A stretch of DNA of 64,000 nucleotides from Oceanospirillum sp048270425 (lineage in GTDB: Bacteria > Pseudomonadota > Gammaproteobacteria > Pseudomonadales > Halomonadaceae): NCBI GenBank assembly GCA_048270425.1, contig JBLWSY010000002.1:1-64000 (forward strand), in the 5' to 3' direction. The position numbers and the translations under genes are program-made. Under the pieces are notes generated by a model. The model searched no databases. It was not told the origin of the DNA and worked only from the letters and a program-made list of their open reading frames with translations. Each line of letters opens with the position of its first letter. Within the stretch, counting starts at the first letter, position 1. This document shows, in pieces, positions 8,348 to 17,120 of this stretch.

Positions 8348-8733
8348 TGCAAACACCACGGACAGGCAATTAAAGGAATATTTAAACTAAGCTAATTATG
8401 GTTAGCCTGTTGGCAGATGACAACCATTTGCTGACGGGAATAAGCAGGTTGGTTCTAAGGTAATTATCGGTTGCAAATGGGTAATAATCTGATTTTTTCA
8501 CTTAGCGCGAAAATAGCGTGTTTTGACCGGATTTTGCAGAAGAATGGCGCTGTGTTTGGTTAAAAAAGCGTAATAAATCGGTTTTTATTGTGCGACGAAA
8601 GTATTATTCTTTTGTCCAAGGTCTGAGGCTTTATGGATCTGAAGCCCGGAAAAATAATAATACACCTAAGGCATGATGATATTGCTGAAGGGTAGGTAAC
8701 CACAAGTTACTGATAGAAAATTTAGGTACTGTT
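8348..8733. promoter_or_regulatory. Divergent intergenic region between the tip-like gene and the chemoreceptor gene
   Basis: About 386 bases, AT-rich, with no supported gene. It should contain promoters for both directions. I found no convincing sigma-28 (TAAA-N15-GCCGATAA) or sigma-54 site in it, so control by the flagellar sigma factors is not shown. Confidence 0.5.
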
Positions 8734-10668
8734 ATGTCGAAGCAGTCATTTGCACTAAATAGCCGATTACTTCGCCCGGTAATTATCGCTATTGTTTTTC
8801 TGGCAGGTATTCAAACTCTGCTGACCATTTTTCTGACCGCCTCGGGTGGTGAGAATCTAATCTCGGATATTCGCGCCCGTCTTAGTGCTGAAAACGGAAA
8901 AGTTTCGGAGGAGCTTCAGGCGGCGAGTCAGGGTGTTCAGGCTCAGATTAGCCGAATGACCCAAAGCGTTTCTGATGATCTCTCTACTAAGTTACGTGCC
9001 CAGCTGGAACAGGAAAAAGAGTCTACCGTTTCTCTTTTGGAATCTTCCCTGATGGAAACCTCTCGCAATATGGCGGTTTTGCTGGCGGCTGTAGCGCCTC
9101 AGGCTGTCTGGGATCGGGATACGCCTCTGCTGACTCAGTACGTAAAAATGGCCCACGAAAGTGAGCATGTAGTCTTTGCGGGCTACTATGATGGCTATGG
9201 TAAACGCCTGACCCGTTATCTGAATCGTAAAAGCGATCTGGTTAAAGAGTTGATGAAGACCGGTTCGGGCGACAACTCGTTGGATAAGGTTATTGATGCG
9301 GCGAAAAAGCATGAGCGTTTGATTGTTATCGAACAACCTATTAATCCCAATGGTGCTGTGATCGGTCGTTTGGTGATCGGCGTCAGCCGGGATGCGGTCA
9401 TCGAAAGTACCCGCAAAATGGAAACGGGCTTTAATGATCTGATTGAGCAGAGTATCAGCTCTGTAAAAGCCAGTATCGATACCGGTGGTGCCCAATCGGT
9501 TGCCGGGTTACAGCAGCGTCTTGATGGCATTCATCAGCACAATGATGCTGCCCGGGAAAGTATCGGTAAAAGTATCGAAAACTCTTCAGAGGGGCTGGTT
9601 GCGCAGATGACCCTGGTTTCTGTCATCAGCGGGCTTGTGCTGGTTATCGTTCTGGTGGTTGTGCTGTCGGTTCGGTTGCTGCGCCGCGTGAATGTATTGA
9701 CCGATGCTCTGGAGGATCTGTCTGCTGGTGAAGGGGATCTGACCCAGCGCATAAAGGTTAAAGGAAATGATGAAATCGCGGATATGGCTGAAAAGGTGAA
9801 TCACTTTGTCGAAGCGATTCAGGTGATCATCAACGATGTTCAGCAGTTGTCCCGTCATACCACAGAGGTGGTGGGCACCATGCATCAGGGAACGCAGCAG
9901 GCTTCTGAAGCGACCGGGCGTCAGCAGGGCGCAGCATCTGATGCGTCTGCTTCTGTTGCCTATATCGCACAAAGCGTGGCGGAAGAGAGTGAGAGTGTTG
10001 CTGAAACCCTCCGCAATGTTGATCAGATCCGTGAAGAGACAAACCAAAGCTCGATGATCTCTCGTCGTGTGCGGCACGATATCGAAGCTCTGGTAACGGA
10101 TGTTGAGAAAACCGCCGAGGTGATCAATAGCCTGGCAAGTCAGAGTGATCAGATCGGTGATGTGCTGGATATGATCAAGTCCATTGCAGAACAGACTAAC
10201 CTGCTGGCGCTGAATGCGGCTATTGAAGCAGCCCGTGCCGGTGAGAGCGGTCGTGGTTTTGCCGTTGTGGCCGATGAAGTGCGTATGCTGGCGAGCAAGA
10301 CGCAGCAATCCACAGAAGATATTGAGCAGCAGATCGATCAGCTGCAGGCGGGAACCAAGCAAGCGGTTAAGGCGATTAACGAGGCCAGCGAAGTTGCCCG
10401 AAACAGTATCGATGGGATGCGTCAGTCCGATGAGCGTCTGGCGAATGTCAGTAACTCTGTGGATAACCTGCATCGTATGTTCGAAGAGATCACCAGTATG
10501 ACTTCAGATCAGTCATCCCGCGCGCAAAGCATGACTGATGCGCTCGAACAGATTGTCGCTGAGGCCCGGATGACCTCTGAGGTTGTGGATCAGGCTGCAG
10601 CTACCAGTCGAGAGTTGGAAGCTCTGGTTAATGAACTGGGGCAGAAAGTGGATCGGTTTAAGGTTTAA
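8734..10668 (+). CDS. Methyl-accepting chemotaxis protein
   Basis: A 644-residue transmembrane chemoreceptor. Membrane helix 1 (about residues 14-36), a largely helical periplasmic region (about 37-290), membrane helix 2 (about 292-314), HAMP (about 315-370) and a full cytoplasmic signalling hairpin. The tip reads EQTNLLALNAAIEAARAGE, then SGRGFAVVADEVR, the CheA/CheW contact. The periplasmic part contains a segment (WDRDTPLLTQYVKM to IGRLVIGVS) like sensor domains that bind small ligands, but the ligand cannot be named. No C-terminal pentapeptide for CheR binding. ATG 8734 has AGGT about 8 bases upstream. Monocistronic, ended by a strong terminator. Confidence 0.93.
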   Translation: MSKQSFALNSRLLRPVIIAIVFLAGIQTLLTIFLTASGGENLISDIRARLSAENGKVSEELQAASQGVQAQISRMTQSVSDDLSTKLRAQLEQEKESTVSLLESSLMETSRNMAVLLAAVAPQAVWDRDTPLLTQYVKMAHESEHVVFAGYYDGYGKRLTRYLNRKSDLVKELMKTGSGDNSLDKVIDAAKKHERLIVIEQPINPNGAVIGRLVIGVSRDAVIESTRKMETGFNDLIEQSISSVKASIDTGGAQSVAGLQQRLDGIHQHNDAARESIGKSIENSSEGLVAQMTLVSVISGLVLVIVLVVVLSVRLLRRVNVLTDALEDLSAGEGDLTQRIKVKGNDEIADMAEKVNHFVEAIQVIINDVQQLSRHTTEVVGTMHQGTQQASEATGRQQGAASDASASVAYIAQSVAEESESVAETLRNVDQIREETNQSSMISRRVRHDIEALVTDVEKTAEVINSLASQSDQIGDVLDMIKSIAEQTNLLALNAAIEAARAGESGRGFAVVADEVRMLASKTQQSTEDIEQQIDQLQAGTKQAVKAINEASEVARNSIDGMRQSDERLANVSNSVDNLHRMFEEITSMTSDQSSRAQSMTDALEQIVAEARMTSEVVDQAAATSRELEALVNELGQKVDRFKV

Positions 10669-10695
10669 CGCTTTACCAGCTGATATCCATTGATC

Positions 10696-10733
10696 AAAAA
10701 AAGCCGTTACAGCTTACGCTGGACGGCTTTTTT
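10696..10733. terminator. Bidirectional intrinsic terminator
   Basis: AAAAAGCCGT-ACAGC stem against GCTG-ACGGCTTTTTT with a short loop. It lies between the chemoreceptor gene and the convergent thiolase gene and has A/T runs on both sides. Confidence 0.9.
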
Positions 10734-10768
10734 GATGTTTCTGGCTTTTATTCATACACGCTAAAGAG

Positions 10769-11950
10769 TTAGAGCAACTCAACAGCTACTGCAGTTGCTT
10801 CACCACCACCGATACACAGTGAGGCGATACCCCGTTTCTTGCCTTCCTGTTGCAGGGCGTGCATCAGAGTGACCAGAATTCGGGAGCCGGTGGAGCCAAT
10901 CGGGTGACCCTGTGCACAGGCACCACCGTAGATGTTGACCTTCTCCGCCGGAATGTTCAAACCATCAATCGCCAGCATGGTCACGACAGCAAATGCTTCA
11001 TTGATCTCAAACAGATCAACGTCATCGATCGACCAGCCCGCTTTAGCCAACACTTTCTCGATAGAACCGATTGGCGCCAGAGTAAATTCCGATGGCTCTC
11101 GGGAATTTGTTGCATGGGCGACAAAACGTGCCATAGGTTTCAGGCCGCGTTTTTCTGCTTCTGACTCACGCATCAGAACCAGTGCAGATGCACCATCAGA
11201 GATGGAGCTGGAGTTTGCTGCCGTTACGGTGCCGTCTTTTTTGAAGGCTGGACGCAGTGTTGGAATTTTATCCAGATTTGCGTTGTGCGGTTGTTCATCG
11301 TCTTCGACGATTACGTCGCCTTTTCTGCCGGATACGGTAACTGCAACGGTTTCCGCCTTCAGCTTGCCGTTATCAATGGCGGCCATTGCCTTTTTCAGGG
11401 AGCCAATAGCAAAATCATCCATTGCTTCACGGGTATAACCCCGCTCATCGGCGACTTCCTGAGCGAAAACCCCCATCAGCTTGCCAGTGCGCGCATCTTC
11501 CAGACCATCCAGGAACATATGGTCTTTGACTTCACCGTGACCCAGACGCATACCACTTCGGGCTTTCGTCATCAGGTAAGGCGCATTGCTCATGCTTTCC
11601 ATACCACCGGCAACCATGATGTCGTTGCTGCCAGCTTTAATCAGATCGTGAGCCAGCATGGCGGCTTTCATTCCGGAGCCACACAGCTTGTTAATGGTGG
11701 TGGCACCCGTAGATACCGGGATATTGGCCTTCATCATCGCCTGACGGGCAGGGCCCTGCCCCAGGCTTGCCGGAAGTACACAGCCCATAATCACTTCCTG
11801 AATATCTTCAGGTTGCAGGTTGGCGCGACGGATCGCATCGGCAATGGCAACGCTGCCTAACTCAGGCGCGGTCAGAGTGCTCAGGCTGCCCATCATGCCG
11901 CCCATTGGAGTACGCGCTCCGGAAACGATTACAACTGCATCTTCTTTCAT
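10769..11950 (-). CDS. Acetyl-CoA C-acetyltransferase (thiolase)
   Basis: A 393-residue thiolase that condenses or cleaves beta-ketoacyl-CoA. The catalytic set is complete: Cys90 (NKLCGSGMKA), the NEAF loop, His349 (GGACAQGHPIGSTG) and Cys379 (SLCIGGGEA). Length and motifs fit the degradative/biosynthetic acetoacetyl-CoA thiolase class. ATG 11950 has AAGGG upstream. The gene is divergent from tetR and belongs functionally with the acyl-CoA synthetase, HSD10-like dehydrogenase and acyl-CoA dehydrogenase genes to the right, providing the last step of an acyl-CoA oxidation route. Confidence 0.93.
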   Translation of the reverse strand: MKEDAVVIVSGARTPMGGMMGSLSTLTAPELGSVAIADAIRRANLQPEDIQEVIMGCVLPASLGQGPARQAMMKANIPVSTGATTINKLCGSGMKAAMLAHDLIKAGSNDIMVAGGMESMSNAPYLMTKARSGMRLGHGEVKDHMFLDGLEDARTGKLMGVFAQEVADERGYTREAMDDFAIGSLKKAMAAIDNGKLKAETVAVTVSGRKGDVIVEDDEQPHNANLDKIPTLRPAFKKDGTVTAANSSSISDGASALVLMRESEAEKRGLKPMARFVAHATNSREPSEFTLAPIGSIEKVLAKAGWSIDDVDLFEINEAFAVVTMLAIDGLNIPAEKVNIYGGACAQGHPIGSTGSRILVTLMHALQQEGKKRGIASLCIGGGEATAVAVELL

Positions 11951-12194
11951 GCTTTAAACCCTTTTTTGTTATTGGATCCGGATCGAAAGGCGAAGGAGTT
12001 AGAGTTGTGCCGCGATTCGATCACGAACGATGAGTGTGGATGGCTTTTCTGAAAAAAGCGTTAAAGTTCGCCCAGAAACGATCACGTCTGACGAACATTT
12101 GTGTTTACGCGGCTGCCGGAAGATTTGATACCTCTGATATTTGACCACTTTGGGGGTATTGTGGTTAATTTGTTGGCAATCAATCAAAAAACCA

Positions 12195-12204
12195 AGCAAG
12201 CGCT
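12195..12204. promoter_or_regulatory. Candidate TetR operator, copy 1
   Basis: AGCAAGCGCT just 9 bases before the tetR start. The same 10-mer occurs in inverted orientation at 12986-12995 upstream of the acyl-CoA synthetase gene. Its placement suggests autoregulation, and control of the divergent thiolase gene is possible. The rest of the 11951-12213 interval has no supported gene. Confidence 0.5.
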
Positions 12205-12213
12205 AGATTTGAG

Positions 12214-12783
12214 ATGACTCTAACTAATAATTCAAAACGACGCAAGGAACTGGTTGCTATCGCAGCCCGCCTGTTCTGTGAGCAGGGCTACGAGCGTACA
12301 ACCGTCCGTATGCTGGCTGATGCCATGGGCATCAAGTCCGGTAGCCTCTTTCATCACTTTAACGACAAGCAGGAGATTCTCTGCGCTGTTATTCAGGATG
12401 GTATGGAAAGCGCCATGGCGATTGCCGATCATGCCTTGACGGGCCTGACGGATCCTAAAGAGCGCTTTAAAGCATTGGCCAGGGCTCATCTGAGTACGCT
12501 TCTGAATGATAGAAATGCGCATGTGGTTGCTCTTTATGAGTGGCGAAGTCTTACCGAAGACTCCCTGAATGTGCTGATTGATATGCGTGATCAGTACGAG
12601 CAGCTCTGGCAACAGGTCATTGATGACTGTGTCGCTGCGGGCCTGATCAAGGGTGACCAGCCGCTGATCCGCCGCTTTGCACTGGGAGCGTTGAACTGGA
12701 CGGTGCAGTGGTATGACGCTGATGGTGAAAAAACACCGGATGATCTGGCTCAGGCATTGGGGGAACTGATCGGTCTAGGCTGA
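12214..12783 (+). CDS. TetR-family transcriptional regulator
   Basis: A 189-residue regulator. The N-terminal helix-turn-helix is typical: AARLFCEQGYERTTVRMLADAMGIKSGSLFHHFNDKQEIL (read in pieces about residues 15-55). The C-terminal ligand domain (60-189) is of the acyl-CoA/fatty-acid regulator kind in general look. It lies between the thiolase gene (divergent) and the acyl-CoA synthetase gene, and a repeated AGCAAGCGCT site flanks it, so it most likely represses this cluster until an acyl-CoA appears. The ribosome site is weak. A terminator separates it from the next gene. Confidence 0.9.
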   Translation: MTLTNNSKRRKELVAIAARLFCEQGYERTTVRMLADAMGIKSGSLFHHFNDKQEILCAVIQDGMESAMAIADHALTGLTDPKERFKALARAHLSTLLNDRNAHVVALYEWRSLTEDSLNVLIDMRDQYEQLWQQVIDDCVAAGLIKGDQPLIRRFALGALNWTVQWYDADGEKTPDDLAQALGELIGLG

Positions 12784-12807
12784 GCGCCATCGAGTGAAAT
12801 CTCAAAT

Positions 12808-12846
12808 AAAGCCCGACTAATGTTTCTATTTGGCGGGCTTTTTTTG
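12808..12846 (+). terminator. Intrinsic terminator after tetR
   Basis: AAAGCCCG (12808-12815) pairs with CGGGCTTT (12834-12841), followed by a T-run. The stretch 12847-12985 downstream has no supported gene. Confidence 0.85.
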
Positions 12847-12985
12847 TTTTCAGATCAAGAGGTTGTCATTAATAAATATCCCTGGGAATCTGGTATAGGC
12901 TTGAGTCTGCCTGCCCAAGAGTAGAAAAATGCGATTCAGGGGCTTGCGTGTCCGGTAAAGGATCGCTAAATTGTTGTAAAAACCG

Positions 12986-12995
12986 AGCGCTTGCT
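12986..12995. promoter_or_regulatory. Candidate TetR operator, copy 2, inside a promoter-like region
   Basis: AGCGCTTGCT, the reverse complement of the site before tetR. It falls between TTGTTG (12971) and TAGTTA (12995), which have the spacing of a sigma-70 promoter (18 bases), so binding here would block the acyl-CoA synthetase promoter. Confidence 0.5.
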
Positions 12996-13035
12996 AGTTA
13001 TCTGTAGAGCGCTTTTTTTAGAGCGGTGGCATGAC

Positions 13036-13047
13036 GTTTACGTAAAC
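13036..13047. promoter_or_regulatory. Perfect 12-bp palindrome in the acyl-CoA synthetase leader
   Basis: GTTTACGTAAAC is self-complementary and lies 73 bases before the start codon. MerR-type LiuR regulators of branched-chain acyl-CoA degradation bind sites of TTTACGTAAA character as I recall, so this could be such a site; that link is an inference. Confidence 0.35.
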
Positions 13048-13120
13048 TGTATATGTCTGCAAGAGCCAGTCGCCAGCCACGAATAAAAATAAAACAGGCG
13101 TTGGATATTCGGAGATCCTT

Positions 13121-14812
13121 ATGACAACAACAAACCCTATGACAAGTTCCGCTGCTGAAAAGCAGCACTACGCGGCCTTTATGGCTGATTTCTCTATGGA
13201 CCAGGTGGAAGCTCAATTCACCGGTAGTCTTAAAACAGGTTTTAACGCCTGTGTGGAATGCTGCGACAAGCAGGTTGAGGCGGGTCGCGGTGATGAAATC
13301 GGGCTTTTCTGTGAAGCCGCGGACGGCACCAGTTCAAAGCATACCTGGGCTGAGCTTCAGGCTAAGTCGGCTCAGTTTGCGAACTTTCTGTCTTCTCAGG
13401 GGGTAAAAGCGGGCGACCGTATCTCCTGCATGCTGCCGCGTACTGCTGATCTGCTGGTTGTTGTGTTGGGTACCTGGCGTATCGGCGCTGTTTATCAGCC
13501 ACTGTTTACTGCCTTTGGCTATGAGGCGATTGAGTATCGCATCAGTCAGTGCGATGCCAAGGTTGTGGTTACTGATGCGGCTAACCGCCATAAGTTTGAT
13601 CAGGTAAAAAGCCTGCCGCCGGTTGTTCTTGTTTGTGATCATGCTTCTGAGGCCGGTGCAAAAGGTGATCTGCATTTTGCCAGTGTTCTCGAAGCTCAGA
13701 GCGATCAGTTTGAGCCGGTTATTCTGGATGCCGAGCAGCCGTTCCTGCAGATGTTTACTTCCGGCACTGTGGGTAAATCAAAAGGTGTTGCGGTTCCGCT
13801 GAAGGCGCTGTTGGGCTTCTACATCTATATGAAGTATGCCATCGGCCTTGAGCAGGATGATAAGTACTGGAACGTAGCGGATCCGGGCTGGGCTTACGGT
13901 CTTTACTACGCGATCACAGGGCCACTGTGCATGGGCGTGGCGACTCACTTTAATGAAGCGGGTTTCACCACTGAAAACACCTATGAGATGCTGGAGAAGT
14001 ATCAGATTACCAATCTTGCGGCAGCGCCAACGGCTTATCGCATGATGATGGCCAGTAATGCGCACAAAGAGATGGAGCCTAAGCTGGCACTGCGTCGTGC
14101 CAGTTCGGCCGGTGAGCCGCTGAGCCCTGAAGTTGTAAACTGGGTTAGTGATGTGCTGGGTTGTCCTGTGATGGATCATTACGGTCAGACGGAAACCGGT
14201 ATGACCTGCTGTAATCACCACTCACTGGAGCACAATGTACATATTGGTGCTATGGGTTACGCCCTGCCGGGTTACCGCGTGGTGGCGTTGGATGCTGACT
14301 ACAATGAAGTTAGTCCGGGTGAGGAAGGCCAGTTTGCTGTTGATATGGAAAACTCACCGGCGTTCTTCTTTCAGGGTTATACCTGGCAGGAGAAGAAACC
14401 TTTCCACGGTAAGTATTACCTGACCGGCGATATGGTGTTTGAGAACCGTGATGGTTGTTACCAGTTCAGTGGTCGTGACGATGACATTATCACTACAGCG
14501 GGCTACCGCGTTGGCCCTGCAGATGTAGAGGGTACGGTACTGGAGCACGATGCCGTTGCTGAGAGCGCAGCAGTAGGTAAACCGGATGCTAAGCGTGGGC
14601 ATATCATCAAGTCTTACGTTGTACTACGCGATGGTCATGAGGCTTCTGATGAGCTGGTTCAGGATATTCAGAATCTGGTTCGTGAGCGTCTGTCGACCCA
14701 CGCCTTCCCGCGGGAAATCGAATTTGTCGATGAGCTGCCTAAAACGCCTAGCGGCAAGATTCAGCGTTTTATTCTGCGGAAACAAGCTGAGGATGAGGCA
14801 ACTTCTGACTAA
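13121..14812 (+). CDS. AMP-dependent acyl-CoA synthetase
   Basis: A 563-residue ANL-superfamily ligase that activates a carboxylic acid with ATP and CoA. Motifs in order: P-loop-like TSGTVGKSKGV (about 218-228), YGQTETGM (about 355), GRDDDIITTAGYRVGP (about 447-462) and the C-terminal PKTPSGKIQR (about 540-549) with the catalytic lysine. The overall pattern is closest to acetyl/medium-chain acyl-CoA synthetases (AcsA/ACSM-like) rather than long-chain FadD. ATG 13121 follows GGAG. It is the first gene of the rightward acyl-CoA oxidation set. Substrate chain length or branching cannot be read from sequence. Confidence 0.9.
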   Translation: MTTTNPMTSSAAEKQHYAAFMADFSMDQVEAQFTGSLKTGFNACVECCDKQVEAGRGDEIGLFCEAADGTSSKHTWAELQAKSAQFANFLSSQGVKAGDRISCMLPRTADLLVVVLGTWRIGAVYQPLFTAFGYEAIEYRISQCDAKVVVTDAANRHKFDQVKSLPPVVLVCDHASEAGAKGDLHFASVLEAQSDQFEPVILDAEQPFLQMFTSGTVGKSKGVAVPLKALLGFYIYMKYAIGLEQDDKYWNVADPGWAYGLYYAITGPLCMGVATHFNEAGFTTENTYEMLEKYQITNLAAAPTAYRMMMASNAHKEMEPKLALRRASSAGEPLSPEVVNWVSDVLGCPVMDHYGQTETGMTCCNHHSLEHNVHIGAMGYALPGYRVVALDADYNEVSPGEEGQFAVDMENSPAFFFQGYTWQEKKPFHGKYYLTGDMVFENRDGCYQFSGRDDDIITTAGYRVGPADVEGTVLEHDAVAESAAVGKPDAKRGHIIKSYVVLRDGHEASDELVQDIQNLVRERLSTHAFPREIEFVDELPKTPSGKIQRFILRKQAEDEATSD

Positions 14813-14847
14813 CCCTTAGCGGGACAGGTATTTTCATCAGGAAAGAG

Positions 14848-14875
14848 CGCCGGATTCCGATCCGGCGTTCTTTTT
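14848..14875 (+). terminator. Intrinsic terminator after the acyl-CoA synthetase gene
   Basis: CGCCGGAT (14848-14855), TCCG loop, ATCCGGCG (14860-14867), then TTCTTTTT. It may be partial, since the next two genes continue in the same direction and pathway. Confidence 0.85.
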
Positions 14876-14943
14876 CAAAACTTTAAATAGTCCCGGGTCA
14901 TGCCTAACAAGAGCCCGGTATGGCGACACAGAGAGATATCAAT

Positions 14944-15705
14944 ATGCAAATTTCAGGCAAAACATTTCTGGTAACCGGCGCAGCTTCAGGCCTTGGTGAA
15001 GCGACAACCCGACGTCTTATCGAGCAGGGAGCTAATGTTGTTCTGGCGGATATCAATAAAGCCGGCATCGATCTGGCGGCTGAACTGGGTGAGCGCGCCA
15101 GTTTTATCGCGACCGATATCACTTCCGAAGATGATGTGCAGAGCGCTGTTAATCTGGCGGTTGAATCCTATGGTGGCCTGCACGGTGTTGTTCACTGTGC
15201 CGGTATTGTTGTGGTTCAGAAGCTTCTGGATCGTGACCTGAATCCTGCATCGCTGGAACTGTTTGCCAAGGGTGTGAATATCAACCTGGTGGGTACTTTC
15301 AACGTCAATCGTCTGGCGGCTCAGGCGATGGCGAAAAATGAACCTATGGCGGATAACGAGCGCGGTATCATTATCAACACGGCTTCTATTGCTGCCTTTG
15401 ATGGTCAGATTGGACAGGCATCTTACTCTTCTTCTAAAGCAGGCGTTGCCGGTATGGCTCTGCCTCTGGCCCGCGAACTTTCCCGCCACGGTATCCGTGT
15501 GATGACTCTGGCTCCGGGTGTTTTTGAAACGCCGATGATGAGCGATATCCCGGAAGAAGCCGTCGAAGCGCTGGGTAACTCCGTTCCTTTTCCGAAACGC
15601 CTGGGTAAACCTGCAGAATTTGCGGCAATGGCCTGCCATATTATTGAGAATACGATGCTGAACGGCGAAGTGATCCGTCTGGATGGTGCAATCCGCATGG
15701 CGTAA
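14944..15705 (+). CDS. Short-chain 3-hydroxyacyl-CoA dehydrogenase (HSD10-like SDR)
   Basis: A 253-residue Rossmann-fold SDR. The NAD-binding TGAASGLGEA lies at about residues 11-20, the NAG-like turn reads HCAGIV, and the catalytic pair is in the YSSSKAG segment (Tyr/Lys about 161-165) with Ser upstream in NTASIAAFDG. The pattern LARELSRHGIRVMTLAPGVFETPMM is that of HSD17B10-type 3-hydroxy-2-methylbutyryl-CoA/3-hydroxyacyl-CoA dehydrogenases. ATG 14944 gives the family's normal length and has GAGAG upstream; ATG 14920 is possible. It is followed by the acyl-CoA dehydrogenase gene 54 bases on. Together they suit short or methyl-branched acyl-CoA (for example isoleucine) breakdown. Confidence 0.88.
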   Translation: MQISGKTFLVTGAASGLGEATTRRLIEQGANVVLADINKAGIDLAAELGERASFIATDITSEDDVQSAVNLAVESYGGLHGVVHCAGIVVVQKLLDRDLNPASLELFAKGVNINLVGTFNVNRLAAQAMAKNEPMADNERGIIINTASIAAFDGQIGQASYSSSKAGVAGMALPLARELSRHGIRVMTLAPGVFETPMMSDIPEEAVEALGNSVPFPKRLGKPAEFAAMACHIIENTMLNGEVIRLDGAIRMA

Positions 15706-15759
15706 GCCAATCAGAGATTGCGAATGATGAGCTATTGATTAAAAGAATGAGGTAGCGCT

Positions 15760-16917
15760 ATGCAGATGGCATTAACCGAAGAGCAGCAGATGATTCAGGA
15801 CATGGCACGTAAGTTTGCCGAGACTGAATTAGAACCGGTTGCGGCGGAACTTGATAAAACCGGCAACCGTGAAATCCTGCTTTCTAATCTGAAGAAACTG
15901 GCTGAGTTGGGCTTTATGGGGCTCAACGTCAAAGCTGAGTACGGTGGTTCAGAAGCGGGTGTTGTGGCTTTCAGTGTTGCGATGACAGAGATTGCCCGTG
16001 CCTGTGCTTCCACTGCCGTCACTATGTCGGTCACCAATATGGTGGCCGAAGTGATTCAGGTTGTGGGTAACGAAGAGCAGCGCCAGAAATACATCCCCAA
16101 AATCTGCAGTGGTGAGTTTCCGGCAGGCAGTTTTTGTCTGAGTGAAGCGAATGCCGGTTCCGATCCATCCGGCATGCGTACCAGTGCGGTTAAAGAGGGT
16201 GATGAGTGGGTGATTAACGGTGCCAAGCAGTGGATCAGTAGCGCTGAATATGCAGGTGTTTTTGTGGTTTGGGCGGTTACTGATAAAGATGCGCCGAAAG
16301 GCAAAGGGATTTCCTGCTTTCTGGTCGATGCGGACAATCCTGGCGTTAAGATCAGCAAGGCCGAAGATAAGATGGGTCAGAAGGCCTCTGCCACCAATGA
16401 AGTTCTGTTTGATAACTGCCGGGTGCCTGATTCTGCGATCATGGGCAAATTGAATGATGGATTCCGTATCGCGGTGGCTGAGCTTGCCGGTGGCCGTATC
16501 GGTATCGGATCGCTGGCGCTGGGTATTGGTAGTGCGGCAATGGACTATGCGGCCCGTTACACCAAAGAGCGCGAACAGTTCGGCAAGCCTCTGGCGAGTT
16601 TCCAGGGACTGCAATGGATGATGGCTGATCATTACACCGAGCTTGAAGCGTCCCGTCTTCTGCTGATGAGTGCAGCCTGGAAAAAAGAACAGGGACTGCC
16701 GTTTGCTAAAGAAGCCTCCATGGCCAAACTTTACGCCACGGAAAAAGCCAATACCGCCTGCTATAGCGCACTGCAGTTGATGGGAGGGAATGGCTACGTT
16801 AAAGAGTATCCGCTGGAACGTTACGCAAGGGATGCCCGCGTCACTTCCATTTATGAAGGTACCAGCGAGATTCAGCGAGTCATTATTGCCCGGGAGATTT
16901 TGAAGGAACTGGATTAA
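15760..16917 (+). CDS. Acyl-CoA dehydrogenase
   Basis: A 385-residue FAD enzyme that makes the 2,3-double bond in acyl-CoA. Signatures: FCLSEANAGSDPSGM (about 125-140), GAKQWISSAEYA (about 155), QFGKPLASFQGLQWMMAD (about 270) and the C-terminal YEGTSEIQRVIIAREIL with the catalytic glutamate. Length is normal for short-chain dehydrogenases. ATG 15760 has GAGGT upstream; a second ATG lies two codons later. No enoyl-CoA hydratase is present in the window, so that step must come from elsewhere. The terminator that follows closes the metabolic block before the flagellar genes. Confidence 0.92.
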   Translation: MQMALTEEQQMIQDMARKFAETELEPVAAELDKTGNREILLSNLKKLAELGFMGLNVKAEYGGSEAGVVAFSVAMTEIARACASTAVTMSVTNMVAEVIQVVGNEEQRQKYIPKICSGEFPAGSFCLSEANAGSDPSGMRTSAVKEGDEWVINGAKQWISSAEYAGVFVVWAVTDKDAPKGKGISCFLVDADNPGVKISKAEDKMGQKASATNEVLFDNCRVPDSAIMGKLNDGFRIAVAELAGGRIGIGSLALGIGSAAMDYAARYTKEREQFGKPLASFQGLQWMMADHYTELEASRLLLMSAAWKKEQGLPFAKEASMAKLYATEKANTACYSALQLMGGNGYVKEYPLERYARDARVTSIYEGTSEIQRVIIAREILKELD

Positions 16918-16942
16918 CCCTAGCTATGAATGAGCTTTACAT

Positions 16943-16967
16943 AAACCGCCTCCGGGCGGTTTTTTTG
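16943..16967 (+). terminator. Intrinsic terminator after the acyl-CoA dehydrogenase gene
   Basis: AACCGCC (16944-16950), short loop, GGCGGTT (16955-16961), then a T-run. Confidence 0.9.
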
Positions 16968-17070
16968 TGTCCAAGAAAAGCGGCAATGACGTTCCTTTTT
17001 GTGTTTTTTGTGTGGGCTTTGGTGTTTTGTTTTTCTTTTAATTTATTGTTTTTTAAGGTTTTTTTATTTT

Positions 17071-17086
17071 TGGCACGCTGCTTGTA
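17071..17086 (+). promoter_or_regulatory. Near-consensus sigma-54 promoter for flgB
   Basis: TGGCAC-GCTGC-TTGTA in a T-rich context, 35 bases before flgB. The -24 element is perfect; the -12 element reads TTGT instead of TTGC. Sigma-54 control of flgB is usual in polar-flagellum systems of Pseudomonas and Vibrio. Confidence 0.6.
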
Positions 17087-17120
17087 TTAATTAGGGCAAA
17101 GAAAATAGGTAGGGCAAATT

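Noticed and set aside
9586..10473. Long open frame (295 codons) on the minus strand
   Set aside because: It lies fully inside the chemoreceptor gene on the other strand and has no protein-like features; shadow of biased codons.
11999..12199. 66-codon minus-strand frame between thiolase and tetR genes
   Set aside because: No ribosome site, basic low-quality product, and it covers the promoter/operator region.
15949..16632. 227-codon open frame on the minus strand
   Set aside because: Lies inside the acyl-CoA dehydrogenase gene, antisense; composition shows no protein family.
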